The notes under the pieces: model-generated
Told to the model about the DNA's origin: nothing
The model's input: only the letters and a program-made list of their open reading frames with translations
Databases searched by the model: none
Shown: piece by piece, positions 45,540 through 55,196 of the stretch
Position numbering within the stretch: the first letter of the stretch is position 1
Layout: every line of letters starts with the position of its first letter
Made by a program: the position numbers and the translations under genes
Source: Parathalassolituus penaei
GTDB lineage: Bacteria > Pseudomonadota > Gammaproteobacteria > Pseudomonadales > Oceanobacteraceae
Direction: 5' to 3'
DNA: 64,000 bases
Assembly (NCBI RefSeq): GCF_026626885.1
Contig: NZ_JAPNOA010000019.1
Span: 124,001 to 188,000 of the forward strand

Positions 45540-46820
45540 ATGCTCATCGAATTTCGCGTCACCAATTTCCGGTCGTTCAAAGATGAACAAAAGTTCAGTC
45601 TGGTTCGAGGTACAGGCGATGAACTCTTAGCTAGCAACAGCTTCACTGCTAACGACGCCAATCAGATGCCACTACTGCGTTCAGCGGCCATTTACGGCCC
45701 TAATGCCAGCGGTAAATCCAACTTCCTCAAAGCGCTACGAGCGATGAAAAAAATCGTGATGGAATCTGCTTTGAAAGGCCAGCGCGGCGACCGCTTATCA
45801 GTAGAGCCGTATCGCCTGAGTAGAGCCACCAAAGACAAGCCAAGCGAATTTGAGGCCACCTTTATTGCTGAAGGTATTCGCTACCAGTATGGATTTTCTG
45901 TTACCTCTCAACGAGTAGAAGACGAATGGCTATTCGCTTTCCCCAAAAAACGGCAACAAGTCTGGTTTCAGCGAGCCTGGAACTCCGAGACTGATAGCTA
46001 TGAGTGGGATATCGGCAATCAGCTTATTGGCAAAAAACAGGTCTGGCAGACATCCACTCGCTCTAATGCCCTGTTTTTATCGACTGCTGTACAACTCAAT
46101 AGTGAGCAGCTAAAACCAGTATTTGACTGGTTCAGAAAAACCTTGCGCCTGGCTCAGGTTGGTGGTTGGGATTCTGGCTATACCGCTGATTTATGTGAAA
46201 ATGAAGAAAGTAAAAGCAGGGTCATGGAGTTCTTACGTGCAGCTGATATTGCAATTGACGATATCTCAATTGAGCGCACGCCGTTTAATCCTGCGGATCA
46301 TTTGCCCAATGATATGCCAGATCCACTAAAAGAGATGATTGCAGAAGAATTAAAAGATAAACAATTGGCCAGAATTCAGACCATTCATCTGGATGAAGAT
46401 GACAACCCCGTTATTTTCGATATGAAAAAAGATGAATCCGATGGTACTCAAAAGCTGTTTGGTTTTGCCGGCCCCTGGCTGGATGCTCTAGAGAATGGTT
46501 ATGTGCTTTTTATCGATGAATTACACGGCAACCTCCACCCAGAGTTAGTACGTTTTCTGGTGGGGCTATTTAATAACTCAGAAACCAACCCCAATAATGC
46601 GCAACTGGTATTTAGCACCCATGAAACCTCGATTCTGAGCCAGAAATGCTTCCGTCGGGATCAAATTTGGTTTTGTGAAAAATCGACCGAAACAGGTAGT
46701 CAGCTATATTCTTTGTTTGATATCCGAGGCGTTATAAAAGATCGTAGTAACCTTGCACTAGCTTATTTATCAGGCCGCTATGGCGCATTACCCTTTGTAC
46801 GCGATCTAAATCTGCAATAA
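45540..46820 (+). CDS. rloA: RloA/AbiLi-type AAA ATPase
   Basis: A 426-aa ATPase of the AAA_15/OLD-like group. MLIEFRVTNFRSFKDEQKFS is the standard start. Walker A IYGPNASGKSN is near residue 52. The ABC-like D/Walker B part is VLFIDELHGNLHPELVRF, then STHETSILS holds the switch His. RloA-type ATPases form an abortive phage-defence pair with RloB (AbiL). AGGAG precedes the ATG, and rloB follows after 17 nt. Confidence 0.85.
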   Translation: MLIEFRVTNFRSFKDEQKFSLVRGTGDELLASNSFTANDANQMPLLRSAAIYGPNASGKSNFLKALRAMKKIVMESALKGQRGDRLSVEPYRLSRATKDKPSEFEATFIAEGIRYQYGFSVTSQRVEDEWLFAFPKKRQQVWFQRAWNSETDSYEWDIGNQLIGKKQVWQTSTRSNALFLSTAVQLNSEQLKPVFDWFRKTLRLAQVGGWDSGYTADLCENEESKSRVMEFLRAADIAIDDISIERTPFNPADHLPNDMPDPLKEMIAEELKDKQLARIQTIHLDEDDNPVIFDMKKDESDGTQKLFGFAGPWLDALENGYVLFIDELHGNLHPELVRFLVGLFNNSETNPNNAQLVFSTHETSILSQKCFRRDQIWFCEKSTETGSQLYSLFDIRGVIKDRSNLALAYLSGRYGALPFVRDLNLQ

Positions 46821-46837
46821 AAATCAGGGATAGAGAA

Positions 46838-47533
46838 ATGGGAACGGATGACATACACCACAATAAACCGACGAACAAAAAAAATAGGAAAGCAAGAAAA
46901 GTTAATGAGCTAAAGCGAGGTCCTGAAACCAGGGGGCGTAATCCAAGAGTTTTAATTGTTTGCGAAGGTAGTAAAACCGAACCTAAATATTTCGAGGACT
47001 TACGTGATAGCCTTGGGATTCATAAAAACAATGTCATAATCTGCGGTGAGGAGTGCGGCTCAGCACCGTCCAGTATTTTTAAATATGCTGAGAAACTCTA
47101 TACCGAAGACAAAAAGACAGGTCACCATTTTGACCGAGTGTATTGTGTATTTGATAAAGATACCCATACAAGCTACCAGCCGACATTAGAAGCCATCGCC
47201 CGCAAGCGCGAAAAAGATATATGGCATGCAACAACATCTATACCTTGTTTTGAATACTGGATATTGCTGCACTTTTCTCCAACATCAAAGCCATTTCACC
47301 CTTCAGGGAACAGAAGCGCGTCGCAAAATGTTAAAGCCGAAATTCGCAATCGCCACTATATCTCGGAATATTCAGAAGGTATGAAAGGCGTCTTCACCTT
47401 ACTGCTACCTCGACTTGAGTCTGCCAAGAAGAATGCAACTCGGCTACTCGCGGCGGCTGAAGCAAGTGGCACGGATAATCCGAGCACCAAGGTTCATGAG
47501 CTGGTTGGGTACTTGCAAAACCTGAAACAGTAA
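46838..47533 (+). CDS. rloB: RloB-like Toprim-type nuclease
   Basis: A 231-aa RloB/AbiLii-type protein. After a very basic N-terminus, RVLIVCEGSKTEPKYFEDL carries the Toprim-like Glu and VYCVFDKDTH the DxD acidic pair expected to bind metal. PCFEYWILLHF is a family segment. With RloA it probably kills or halts phage-infected cells. Codon use is more AT-rich than in the hup genes, so the pair is likely acquired. Confidence 0.85.
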   Translation: MGTDDIHHNKPTNKKNRKARKVNELKRGPETRGRNPRVLIVCEGSKTEPKYFEDLRDSLGIHKNNVIICGEECGSAPSSIFKYAEKLYTEDKKTGHHFDRVYCVFDKDTHTSYQPTLEAIARKREKDIWHATTSIPCFEYWILLHFSPTSKPFHPSGNRSASQNVKAEIRNRHYISEYSEGMKGVFTLLLPRLESAKKNATRLLAAAEASGTDNPSTKVHELVGYLQNLKQ

Positions 47534-47569
47534 ATGCAGAAAAGACAAACAGGAATTTGACCACTGGGT

Positions 47570-48165
47570 TACACCGACGTGCGCTCTCTGATGGCCTTCT
47601 CTGGCTCAGTCCCGGCGCCGGATTTTCCAGACAAGCGCTGAACCGAAATCGGTATGAACGGCGGCATCAAGGAAAGTGAATTACCGGAACGCTTCGACAG
47701 CGATGATTTTCAGGTGCTGTTGGTCGCCGAGAAATACCAGACCGGTTTTGATCAGCCACTGTTGCACACAATGTACGTGGATAAAAAGCTGTCAGGGATT
47801 CAGGCGGTACAAATACTGTCGCGCCTGAACCGTACCTGCACCGGCAAGGAAGACACCTTTGTTCTGGACTTCCGTAATACCGAAGAAGAAATCTACGAAG
47901 CCTTCAAACCCTACTACGATCAGACCGAAGCCGATGACCTGAGCGACCTGCAACATTTTTATCGATTACAGCACCAGATTGAAGAACCCTACGTACTCGG
48001 TGACGACGAAATAATGAATATTCACTATCCGAGAATACCGGAAATTGTGCGAGAGCACGGCCTGCCTTCCGCAAGCCTGCCCTCTACGTGGTCGATCTGG
48101 GAGGTGATGAGTATCTGCTGGCGGCAAAAGATGGTGAGACGCCAGACCTTATTTATCTGAAGTAA
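47570..48165 (+). pseudogene. Remnant of type I restriction enzyme HsdR
   Basis: The frame reads YTDVRSLMAFSGSVPAPDF, then an in-frame TGA before ATG 47654. It continues NGGIKESELPERF, LLVAEKYQTGFDQPLLHTMY and ILSRLNRTCTGKEDTFVLDF, the helicase C-terminal motifs of HsdR. Around 48087 the meaningful frame shifts by one: YVVDLGGDEYLLAAKDGETP runs to a TAA at 48163-48165. The N-terminal nuclease, the other helicase motifs, hsdM and hsdS are absent. It is a dead fragment beside rloAB, a common companion of type I systems. Confidence 0.8.
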
Positions 48166-48504
48166 CAAGCCACACGACTATCCGATAACCGTAAGCAAGC
48201 CTCGTCTGAATAACACCGTTGCTATCGATCAGCCCGCCGGTGCCCATCTCGCATCGGCCAATTGACAATGCTTACATGAATGCCAGCCCTACCCCATCCA
48301 GCCGACATCTGGTGACCGTACAGGCCGTAAAATCCCCAACTTCCAATCGAAGTCTCAATATCGGACATCCGTTTCAGAACTGTCGATTCCTTCGTTAACG
48401 ATCCGGACTTGATCGTTTAGACTGCTGCCATAAGTGTCAACAAGCGTCATGCCAATTACCTGGCTACGTGCGCAGGCCCAATAAATCAGGGACGATTATC
48501 CAAG
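48166..48504. other. Gene-free stretch upstream of the SWIM operon
   Basis: No reading frame or RNA gene is recognised in these 339 bp. GCCTCGTCTGAATAAC near 48198-48213 is somewhat like the end of the MITE-like element at 3517 and may be a solitary IS end left by the event that truncated hsdR. The promoter of the five-gene operon must lie here, but no convincing box was found. Confidence 0.4.
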
Positions 48505-49875
48505 ATGCTGAACCTTACCCCCGAACAGGCGGAAAGCCTGGCTCCCGACGCTGGCACCTTGAGCCGCGCCCGTTCCATCGCCAAGCCCGCCAACTATCGC
48601 AATATCGGTTATAGCGAGCGTGCGATCTGGGGTGTTGCCCGTGGCTCCAGCGATTACGACAGCTTTGTTGATCTCACGGGCCCGGCCTTCAAGTGTTCCT
48701 GTCCGGTGAAAAAGCTGCCGTGCAAACACATCATGGGGTTGTTGTTGCTGATCAGCCGTCAGCCAGAGCTGGCGACTCACTGCGATACGCCGCCTGATGG
48801 TCTGGAAGAGTGGTTAAAAAAACGCGACGCCACCACTGAGGCCAAAATCACCAAGGCCCAGAACAAAAACGCCGAGGTCAAGGACACCGCTGCCCAGGCC
48901 AAACGGGCCGAGCAGCGCGAGAGTTATGTCCAGCAGGGTGTGGAAGAACTCAAACGTTTTCTCGAAGACATTTTTAACGCCGGTTTGCTGGAAGCCAGCA
49001 AACGTTCCGGCGACAGCTGGGAGCAGATGTCGCGCCGTCTGATTGATGCCCAGGCCAAGGGGCTGGCCAACCAGCTCAATACGATTCACCGCAAGCTGGG
49101 TGTTGGCCCGGACTGGGTTGCCGATTGCCTGACGGATATTGGTAATCTGTACATCCTGATTCGCGCCTGGGAAAACCGCGAGCAGCTGCCGCCGGAACTG
49201 GTGGAAGACATCCGCGCCCGGATTGGCTGGACTCGCAGCAAGGACGACGTTCTGCTACTCGGTGCAAAACAGAACGATCACTGGCTGGTGCTGAACCAGT
49301 TTATGTCGTACGAGAGTGATATCTACAGCCAGAACATCTGGATGATTGGCCGCGACAGCGGTCAATTCGCGCAGATTCTCGGTTTTGGCAGCGATCACAA
49401 TACCGACGGCCTGACCCGTGGCCTCACCAACGGCTATCAGATCAGTGGTGAACTGGCCTATTACTCACGCTGGCACCAACAGCGTGCCGAACTGGCGACT
49501 TCCTCCCTGCTGGCCAACAACATCCTCGCGGATCACAGCTGGTTACACCAACACGCGCACTCCTGCATCCGCACGGCGGTGAGCGATCTGCAAACCCGCC
49601 GTCTGCGCCTGCCATGGGCAAGCGAATGGCCACTGCTGCTGCGGGATGTACGGCTGGTGATGAAAGAAGACCGGCTGGCGCTGGTCGACCAGCACCAGCA
49701 GCTGATGCTGCTGGATACCAACGAGGTCAGCGCCTGGCAGTTGTTGGCCAGCATGGGCAAACAACCGGCCACCCTGTTTGGTATCAGCCACGACGGCGAA
49801 ACCCTGGTGCCATGGGGATGCTTGCAGAACCAGCACTGGACCGCCTTTACCTTTAACCGGGAGGCCCAGCTGTGA
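48505..49875 (+). CDS. SWIM zinc-finger protein, first gene of the five-gene operon
   Basis: A 456-aa protein with a SWIM zinc finger FKCSCPVKKLPCKHIMG (CxC...CxH) at about residues 62-78, which may bind DNA or protein. A Lys/Ala-rich helical stretch follows (about 105-140), then a large C-terminal domain with many Trp that I cannot name. SWIM proteins are regular partners of DUF5691/DUF5682 and MoxR-VWA genes in many bacteria, role unknown. The start ATG 48505 has a weak ribosome site. It overlaps the next gene by 4 nt. Confidence 0.85.
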   Translation: MLNLTPEQAESLAPDAGTLSRARSIAKPANYRNIGYSERAIWGVARGSSDYDSFVDLTGPAFKCSCPVKKLPCKHIMGLLLLISRQPELATHCDTPPDGLEEWLKKRDATTEAKITKAQNKNAEVKDTAAQAKRAEQRESYVQQGVEELKRFLEDIFNAGLLEASKRSGDSWEQMSRRLIDAQAKGLANQLNTIHRKLGVGPDWVADCLTDIGNLYILIRAWENREQLPPELVEDIRARIGWTRSKDDVLLLGAKQNDHWLVLNQFMSYESDIYSQNIWMIGRDSGQFAQILGFGSDHNTDGLTRGLTNGYQISGELAYYSRWHQQRAELATSSLLANNILADHSWLHQHAHSCIRTAVSDLQTRRLRLPWASEWPLLLRDVRLVMKEDRLALVDQHQQLMLLDTNEVSAWQLLASMGKQPATLFGISHDGETLVPWGCLQNQHWTAFTFNREAQL

Positions 49876-51656
49876 ATACCTCTTCTGTTGCCGCCACTGA
49901 TCTGCCAGAAAACGCACAAGCCAGTCAGGCAGCTCGTAAAGCGCTGCAGGAACTGCAGAAAACCGCCATTATCGGTCTTGGCCACAGCCCCGACCTGCAG
50001 CAGATCGAACGCCATCTGGCGGCGATTCCGGGTGGCGCACAGATTCTGCAGCAATCGGCGGCCGACTCCCGCGACAAGGGCCAGCAGTTTATGGAAAACC
50101 TGCTGCTGGCTCAGGGCGCCTGCCAGTTCAGCCGTTTGCCAGTGGCCGACCGTTACGACGAACTGCCCGATGTACCGGCTGAAATCACCGCGCCTCTAAC
50201 AGCGCAGCAGCTGCAGCAATTCGACGACATCGGCCGTGGCTGTGAAGCCGACGACTATCTCGAAGTCATCACCCGTCTGCTGGCGGGCCATCAGCGCGCC
50301 ATTCCGGATACCAAACTGATGCCACTGGTGCAGCGTTACCAGTCGCAGCCAGCGCCACTGCGTCAGGTGTTAACCCTGTTATCCCAGCGCGGTGAATGGC
50401 TGTTGCGACTCGACCACCAGCTGATCTCCGATACCAACGCCCTGCCCAACCCGCAGCTGCCACATCCGGTCAATTTTGTGGATTGGCTACAGCAGGCCAA
50501 CGAGACTGACTGGCAAACCCTCTGGCAACACTGGCCGAATCTCAATCGTCAGTGGCAAGAGCGCTATATTCTGACCCTGAATCGGGCCAACCATGAGCTG
50601 GTGCTGCGGTTTGTCACAGGCTGCTGGAGTGTGGTGGCGGTGGATGGTCGCGAACGCCTGATTCCACTGGTCGCACGTCTGTGTGAGCTGGCACGGCCAC
50701 CAGCGCCCAGCGCCACCGGCATCCTCAGCAGCCTCAAGAAACGGGTTCTCGGTGAGAGCGAGGTCATCCCACACCTGTTATCAGAGGCGAATACCCTCAT
50801 CGTGGCTGAGCTCTGGAACTGGATACTGGAAACCCGCCGCGATCGTTCGGCAAAGATCCGCCAACTGATGCTGCCACTTATGTACCAGCTGGCGCAGGAA
50901 CTGCCGGAAAACCTTCAGGATGACAACAGCCGAGCGCTGGTCAGTGCCCTCGAACAACAGTTGCAGTGTTATTTGCCACGCCAAGGCGCGCATGACACCG
51001 AACCGCTGGCACCGGAAGAGCTGACGCCAGAGCTGGAAGCGCTGGGTATCCAGAACAGTCGCCAATATGCCAAATCGATCGCCGCCGGACGACTGGTGCA
51101 GCTGGTCGAACTGGCCGGTGTCGACCTGATTGCCCGTTACTTGCAATGCACCGCCGCCATGGTGGTAACCACCCTGGCCAAATCGGCGTTTGGCGAAGAA
51201 CTGTCACCGGCGCTGCTGGCCAGCTGTCTGCGTAACCGCGATCCGGCTGCGCTGCAGAGCTGGTGCAAACACTACACCCAGGACAACTATCAACAGTCCA
51301 ATATCGTCGGCACCTATGTCAGCCACTACGGCACCGCCGAGATGGCCTCTCGGCTGGTGATCCTCTGTGACAGTGGCCTCACCAATATGGCCTGCTCACG
51401 GCAGATGGCTTCGACCCTGAGCAATCTTGGCCTGGAACTGTCGGCCGACCATTCAGCGGTGTTTATCCAGCAACTGCTGAAAGAGCGTCATCTGTATGGC
51501 CTGCCGCTGTGGGGTAATGTCCTTAACCTCAACAGTAACGGCCAGAAACTGATCGACCAGTACCAGCAGAATGCCATCAACAAAGGCAACACAGTGCCAC
51601 CGCAGCTGTCTGCTTTTACCACCCTTTTCGCCTTACGTGCCTCACTGCACTCGTAA
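49872..51656 (+). CDS. DUF5691 family protein
   Basis: A 594-aa protein recognised as DUF5691 from its helical-repeat character and its operon company. The N-terminal part (ALQELQKTAIIGLGHSPDL) begins the family pattern. The rest is Leu/Gln-rich alpha-helical, suggesting a scaffold. No catalytic motif, signal or membrane segment is seen. It overlaps the SWIM gene (GTG start inside the TGA, 4 nt) and is followed by the MoxR gene after 18 nt. Confidence 0.78.
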   Translation: MNTSSVAATDLPENAQASQAARKALQELQKTAIIGLGHSPDLQQIERHLAAIPGGAQILQQSAADSRDKGQQFMENLLLAQGACQFSRLPVADRYDELPDVPAEITAPLTAQQLQQFDDIGRGCEADDYLEVITRLLAGHQRAIPDTKLMPLVQRYQSQPAPLRQVLTLLSQRGEWLLRLDHQLISDTNALPNPQLPHPVNFVDWLQQANETDWQTLWQHWPNLNRQWQERYILTLNRANHELVLRFVTGCWSVVAVDGRERLIPLVARLCELARPPAPSATGILSSLKKRVLGESEVIPHLLSEANTLIVAELWNWILETRRDRSAKIRQLMLPLMYQLAQELPENLQDDNSRALVSALEQQLQCYLPRQGAHDTEPLAPEELTPELEALGIQNSRQYAKSIAAGRLVQLVELAGVDLIARYLQCTAAMVVTTLAKSAFGEELSPALLASCLRNRDPAALQSWCKHYTQDNYQQSNIVGTYVSHYGTAEMASRLVILCDSGLTNMACSRQMASTLSNLGLELSADHSAVFIQQLLKERHLYGLPLWGNVLNLNSNGQKLIDQYQQNAINKGNTVPPQLSAFTTLFALRASLHS

Positions 51657-51674
51657 ACACCACGGAGACTCACC

Positions 51675-52754
51675 ATGAAGGAACAGATCAAGCCGCTGGC
51701 CGAACAGCGCTTTGAAGATGAAATCCGGCTCCTGCAAGCCTGGGACGAAGCCAACCAGCACCCGAAACCACCACGCTGGCAGCTGTCTCCCAAGGCCGTT
51801 GTGCGCTTTATCTGTGGCGGCGAAGTGAATGGCCAGCCGATCCAGTGCAAATATTTTGGTGCCGACCGTCAGGTTGAAGTGGCCGTGGCGACCCTCACCA
51901 CCGACCGCGCCCTGCTGCTGTACGGACCACCAGGAACCGGCAAATCCACCCTGTCGGAACTGCTGGCCGCCGGTATTTCCGGCAACAGCCAGCTGATCGT
52001 GCAGGGCACCGCCGGTATCAGTGAAGAAAAGGTGCTGTACGAGTGGGACTACGCTCATCGTCTCAGCAAGGGCACTGACATCAACGCGCTGGTGAAAACC
52101 CCGATTTTCCGCGCCATGGAAGACGGTGCTATCGCCCGCGTCGAAGAGCTGACCCGTATTCCCTCCGACGTTCAGGACGCCCTGATCACCATCCTGTCGG
52201 AAAAGATGATGCCGATTCCGGAGCTCAACGAAGTGGTGATGGCCAACCGTGGCTTCAACATCATTGCCACCGCCAACGACAAGGATAAAGGTGTAAACGA
52301 CCTGTCGAAGGCACTGTCACGGCGCTTCAACACGGTGCGTCTGGAACTGCCAACCGATGCTGAAACCGAAACACAGATCGTCCGCAGCAACATCGACAAA
52401 CTTTGCCGTGGCCAGTCGCTGCCAGTGCCAACCAATACCGATGCCGAAATTCGCCGCGTGGTGAAGATTTTCCGCGAGCTGCGTGAAGGTCAGGCTGGCA
52501 CTGAAAAACTCGAAAAACCATCTGCCACCATGAGCCCGGCCGAAGCTATTTCTGTGGTCAGCCAGGCCATCAACATGGCGGCTTATCTGGGGGATAACCC
52601 ACAGATTGATGCCTCCCATATCGCCAACGGCCTTGAAGGTGTGGTGGTGAAAGAAGCCGAGGACCGTCAGGTATTCCGCAACTATCTGGATCGGGTATTA
52701 AAAACCCGGGCCGCCGACCGTGATCTCGAAGCCGCCCTGCGCGCCATCGTATGA
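51675..52754 (+). CDS. MoxR-type AAA+ ATPase of the five-gene operon
   Basis: A 359-aa AAA+ ATPase with Walker A LLLYGPPGTGKSTLSELLA at about residue 78, and an acidic/Walker B region AIARVEELTRIPSDVQDALI in which the usual D-E is V-E-E. Sensor 1 is NIIATANDKDKGVNDLSKAL followed by the Arg-finger segment SRRFNT. It is distinct from RavA at 30964. MoxR proteins act as chaperones or remodellers with VWA partners; its partner is the VWA gene at 55193. A good ribosome site (GGAG) precedes ATG 51675. Confidence 0.92.
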   Translation: MKEQIKPLAEQRFEDEIRLLQAWDEANQHPKPPRWQLSPKAVVRFICGGEVNGQPIQCKYFGADRQVEVAVATLTTDRALLLYGPPGTGKSTLSELLAAGISGNSQLIVQGTAGISEEKVLYEWDYAHRLSKGTDINALVKTPIFRAMEDGAIARVEELTRIPSDVQDALITILSEKMMPIPELNEVVMANRGFNIIATANDKDKGVNDLSKALSRRFNTVRLELPTDAETETQIVRSNIDKLCRGQSLPVPTNTDAEIRRVVKIFRELREGQAGTEKLEKPSATMSPAEAISVVSQAINMAAYLGDNPQIDASHIANGLEGVVVKEAEDRQVFRNYLDRVLKTRAADRDLEAALRAIV

Positions 52755-52766
52755 CAGGAGCCCGAC

Positions 52767-55196
52767 ATGGATGATCAGGTAGCCCTGCTGGGCATTCGTC
52801 ACCACGGGCCTGGTTGTGCCCATGCCCTGCGTCTGGCGCTGCAACAGCTGCAACCGGACGTGATTCTGCTGGAAGGTGCCGAGGAGCTGGACAGCAGCTG
52901 GCCATTAATGGCCAGTGCCGGTATGAAACCACCGGTGGCGCAACTGGTGTACGACCCCAAACAACCGCAGCGCTGCGTGATTTATCCGTGGGCGGAGTTT
53001 TCCCCGGAATGGCAGGCCATGCGTTATGCCAGCGAACAGGGCATTCCCCTGCGTATGATCGACCTTCCCGCCGGTATTCGCCTGGCGGCGGAAGATAATC
53101 CTGAGAAGGCCGACGCGGACGCCAATTCCGAGCCAGATACACAAGCAGACGCTCAGGCAGCAGCAACATCCGAGCCTGTATCTGCGGATGTATCAGAGGC
53201 AGAAGAAGAACTGGCCGAAGAAGAACTGGCCGAAGAAGAACAGGCTGATGAATACGCAGAACCGTTACCCAACTCCAGCCAGATGCTCGACCGTATTTCC
53301 GCCAGTGCCGGTTTTGCCGACCACGAAGTCTGGTGGGATGCCTCTATCGAGCGCCACTCCGGCAATCTGGCCATGTTTGAAGCCCTGCAGGAACTGATGA
53401 CGGAAGCCCGTAACCAGTACGAACAGGAACTTCAGCAACGAGAACATTTCACTCCGGCCCAGCAGCAGCACCTGCAGCTGGAACAACAGCGCGAAGCCTG
53501 GATGCGCACCCAGTTACGCAAGGCGCGCAAGGAGTTCCAGCGCATTGTGGTGATCTGTGGAGCCTGGCACGTCCCCGCGCTGGCCGCCAAAGTCGCAGTA
53601 AAAGACGACAACGCCGTACTCAAGGGGCTGAAAAAGCAGAAACTCGAGGTCGCCTGGGTGCCGTATAACTTCCAGCGCCTGAGTCAGGACTCCGGTTACG
53701 GAGCCGGGGTGGAATCACCGGCCTGGTATCAGCACCTGTTCAGCCACCACCAAAGTGGCAGCGATGCCGAACAAACCAGTATCCAGTGGCTGATTCGCAC
53801 CGCCGGTATTTTGCGCCAGCACGGTTTTGACTGCTCCAGCGCCCACGTGATTGAAGCCGTACGACTGGCCATGAACCTCGCCGCGTTACGGGGTCAGGCC
53901 ACACCGGGGCTGCAGGAAATGCTGGATGCTACCCGCAGCGTGATGACCGAAGGGCGTCAGGGCCCACTCGACCAGATTTTCGACCGACTGGTGATTGGTG
54001 ATTGTCTGGGGGAATTACCAGCCGAGATTCCCTCCCTGCCCATCGAACAGGACCTCGACGCCGAAATCCGCCGTCTGCGCCTGAAAAAGCTCAGCACCCA
54101 GGAACTGCTGTCCCTCGACCTGCGTAAAGACAGCGGTCTGGAACGTTCACAACTGCTGCATCGTCTGCAGGTTCTGGATATTCCATGGGGCAAACATCGC
54201 CACAGCTCCGGCACCGGCACCTTCAAGGAAGACTGGCTGCTGCAATGGCAGCCTGAGTTTGCCATCAGCCTGCTGGACGCCAGCCTGCTCGGCAATACCG
54301 TCTTGCTCGCCAGCCAGAAACGTCTGGTCGAACAGCTGGCCGACAGCCAGCAGGTCGCCGATGTGGTCGAACTGATCAACCGTATGCTGCTGTGCCACCT
54401 GCCGGATGCCGTCCACAGTGCGGTCGAGCATCTGCAATCCATCGCTGCCGTGTCGGCCGACCTGCAGGACATGATGTCGGCGCTGTTACCACTGGTGCAG
54501 CTGATGCGTTACGGCAGCGTCCGCAAGCTGGATGCCGATGCCCTCGACCATGTGGTCGACAGCATGATTATCCGTATCTGCAACGGCCTGACCTCGGCCA
54601 GTGCCTGCCTCGACCGCGACAGCAGTTACCGGATGCTCGAAGCAATGGAAGCGTTGCACAGCGCCATCAAACTGCTCGATTCACCGGACTACAACCAGCG
54701 CTGGATTCAGGCTCTGGCCGACGTCAGTGTGTTTGATGGCGTCCACGCCGTCTTGCGCGGCCGCAGCAGCCGTATGCTGCACGACCAGCAAGGCATCAGC
54801 GATGAAACGCTGAACCAGCGTTTCCGCCTCAACGTATCGGCCTGCGCCGATCCGGAACAGGCCGCCGCCTGGGTCGAAGGACTATTGTTAAACGCCGCAG
54901 CGGCGGTGTTGTACGACGACGTGTTGTTCAGCCTGCTGGACGACTGGTTGATGCAACTGGCCGATGACGATTACCTGCGGGTATTGCCAATGCTGCGGCG
55001 CTCGCTCAGCGAGTTCAGCTCGACCGAACTGCAGCAGATTGGTGATCGGGTCTTACAGGGCAGCCACAGCAGCCACGACCTGCTGGCCTGTGACTACTCC
55101 GACGAACTGGCCCAGCAGGCCATTGCCACCCTGTCGCGCCTGTTAGGGCTTGGCAGCACGCCGATTTCCGCGGCAACCACAGGAGTGACGCCATGA
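52767..55196 (+). CDS. DUF5682 family protein
   Basis: An 809-aa protein. The N-terminal VALLGIRHHGPGCAHALR, ILLEGAEELD and later VICGAWHVPALAAK recall the TraB/TIKI and erythromycin-esterase-like fold with conserved His and Glu, so a hydrolase is possible. An acidic low-complexity insertion with EELAEEE repeats covers about residues 115-170. The C-terminal 400 residues are helical. AGGAG precedes ATG 52767; the end overlaps the VWA gene by 4 nt. Confidence 0.85.
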   Translation: MDDQVALLGIRHHGPGCAHALRLALQQLQPDVILLEGAEELDSSWPLMASAGMKPPVAQLVYDPKQPQRCVIYPWAEFSPEWQAMRYASEQGIPLRMIDLPAGIRLAAEDNPEKADADANSEPDTQADAQAAATSEPVSADVSEAEEELAEEELAEEEQADEYAEPLPNSSQMLDRISASAGFADHEVWWDASIERHSGNLAMFEALQELMTEARNQYEQELQQREHFTPAQQQHLQLEQQREAWMRTQLRKARKEFQRIVVICGAWHVPALAAKVAVKDDNAVLKGLKKQKLEVAWVPYNFQRLSQDSGYGAGVESPAWYQHLFSHHQSGSDAEQTSIQWLIRTAGILRQHGFDCSSAHVIEAVRLAMNLAALRGQATPGLQEMLDATRSVMTEGRQGPLDQIFDRLVIGDCLGELPAEIPSLPIEQDLDAEIRRLRLKKLSTQELLSLDLRKDSGLERSQLLHRLQVLDIPWGKHRHSSGTGTFKEDWLLQWQPEFAISLLDASLLGNTVLLASQKRLVEQLADSQQVADVVELINRMLLCHLPDAVHSAVEHLQSIAAVSADLQDMMSALLPLVQLMRYGSVRKLDADALDHVVDSMIIRICNGLTSASACLDRDSSYRMLEAMEALHSAIKLLDSPDYNQRWIQALADVSVFDGVHAVLRGRSSRMLHDQQGISDETLNQRFRLNVSACADPEQAAAWVEGLLLNAAAAVLYDDVLFSLLDDWLMQLADDDYLRVLPMLRRSLSEFSSTELQQIGDRVLQGSHSSHDLLACDYSDELAQQAIATLSRLLGLGSTPISAATTGVTP

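Noticed and set aside
48198-48213. Complete insertion sequence at the broken hsdR
   Set aside because: Only one short end-like sequence is seen, with no partner repeat and no transposase.
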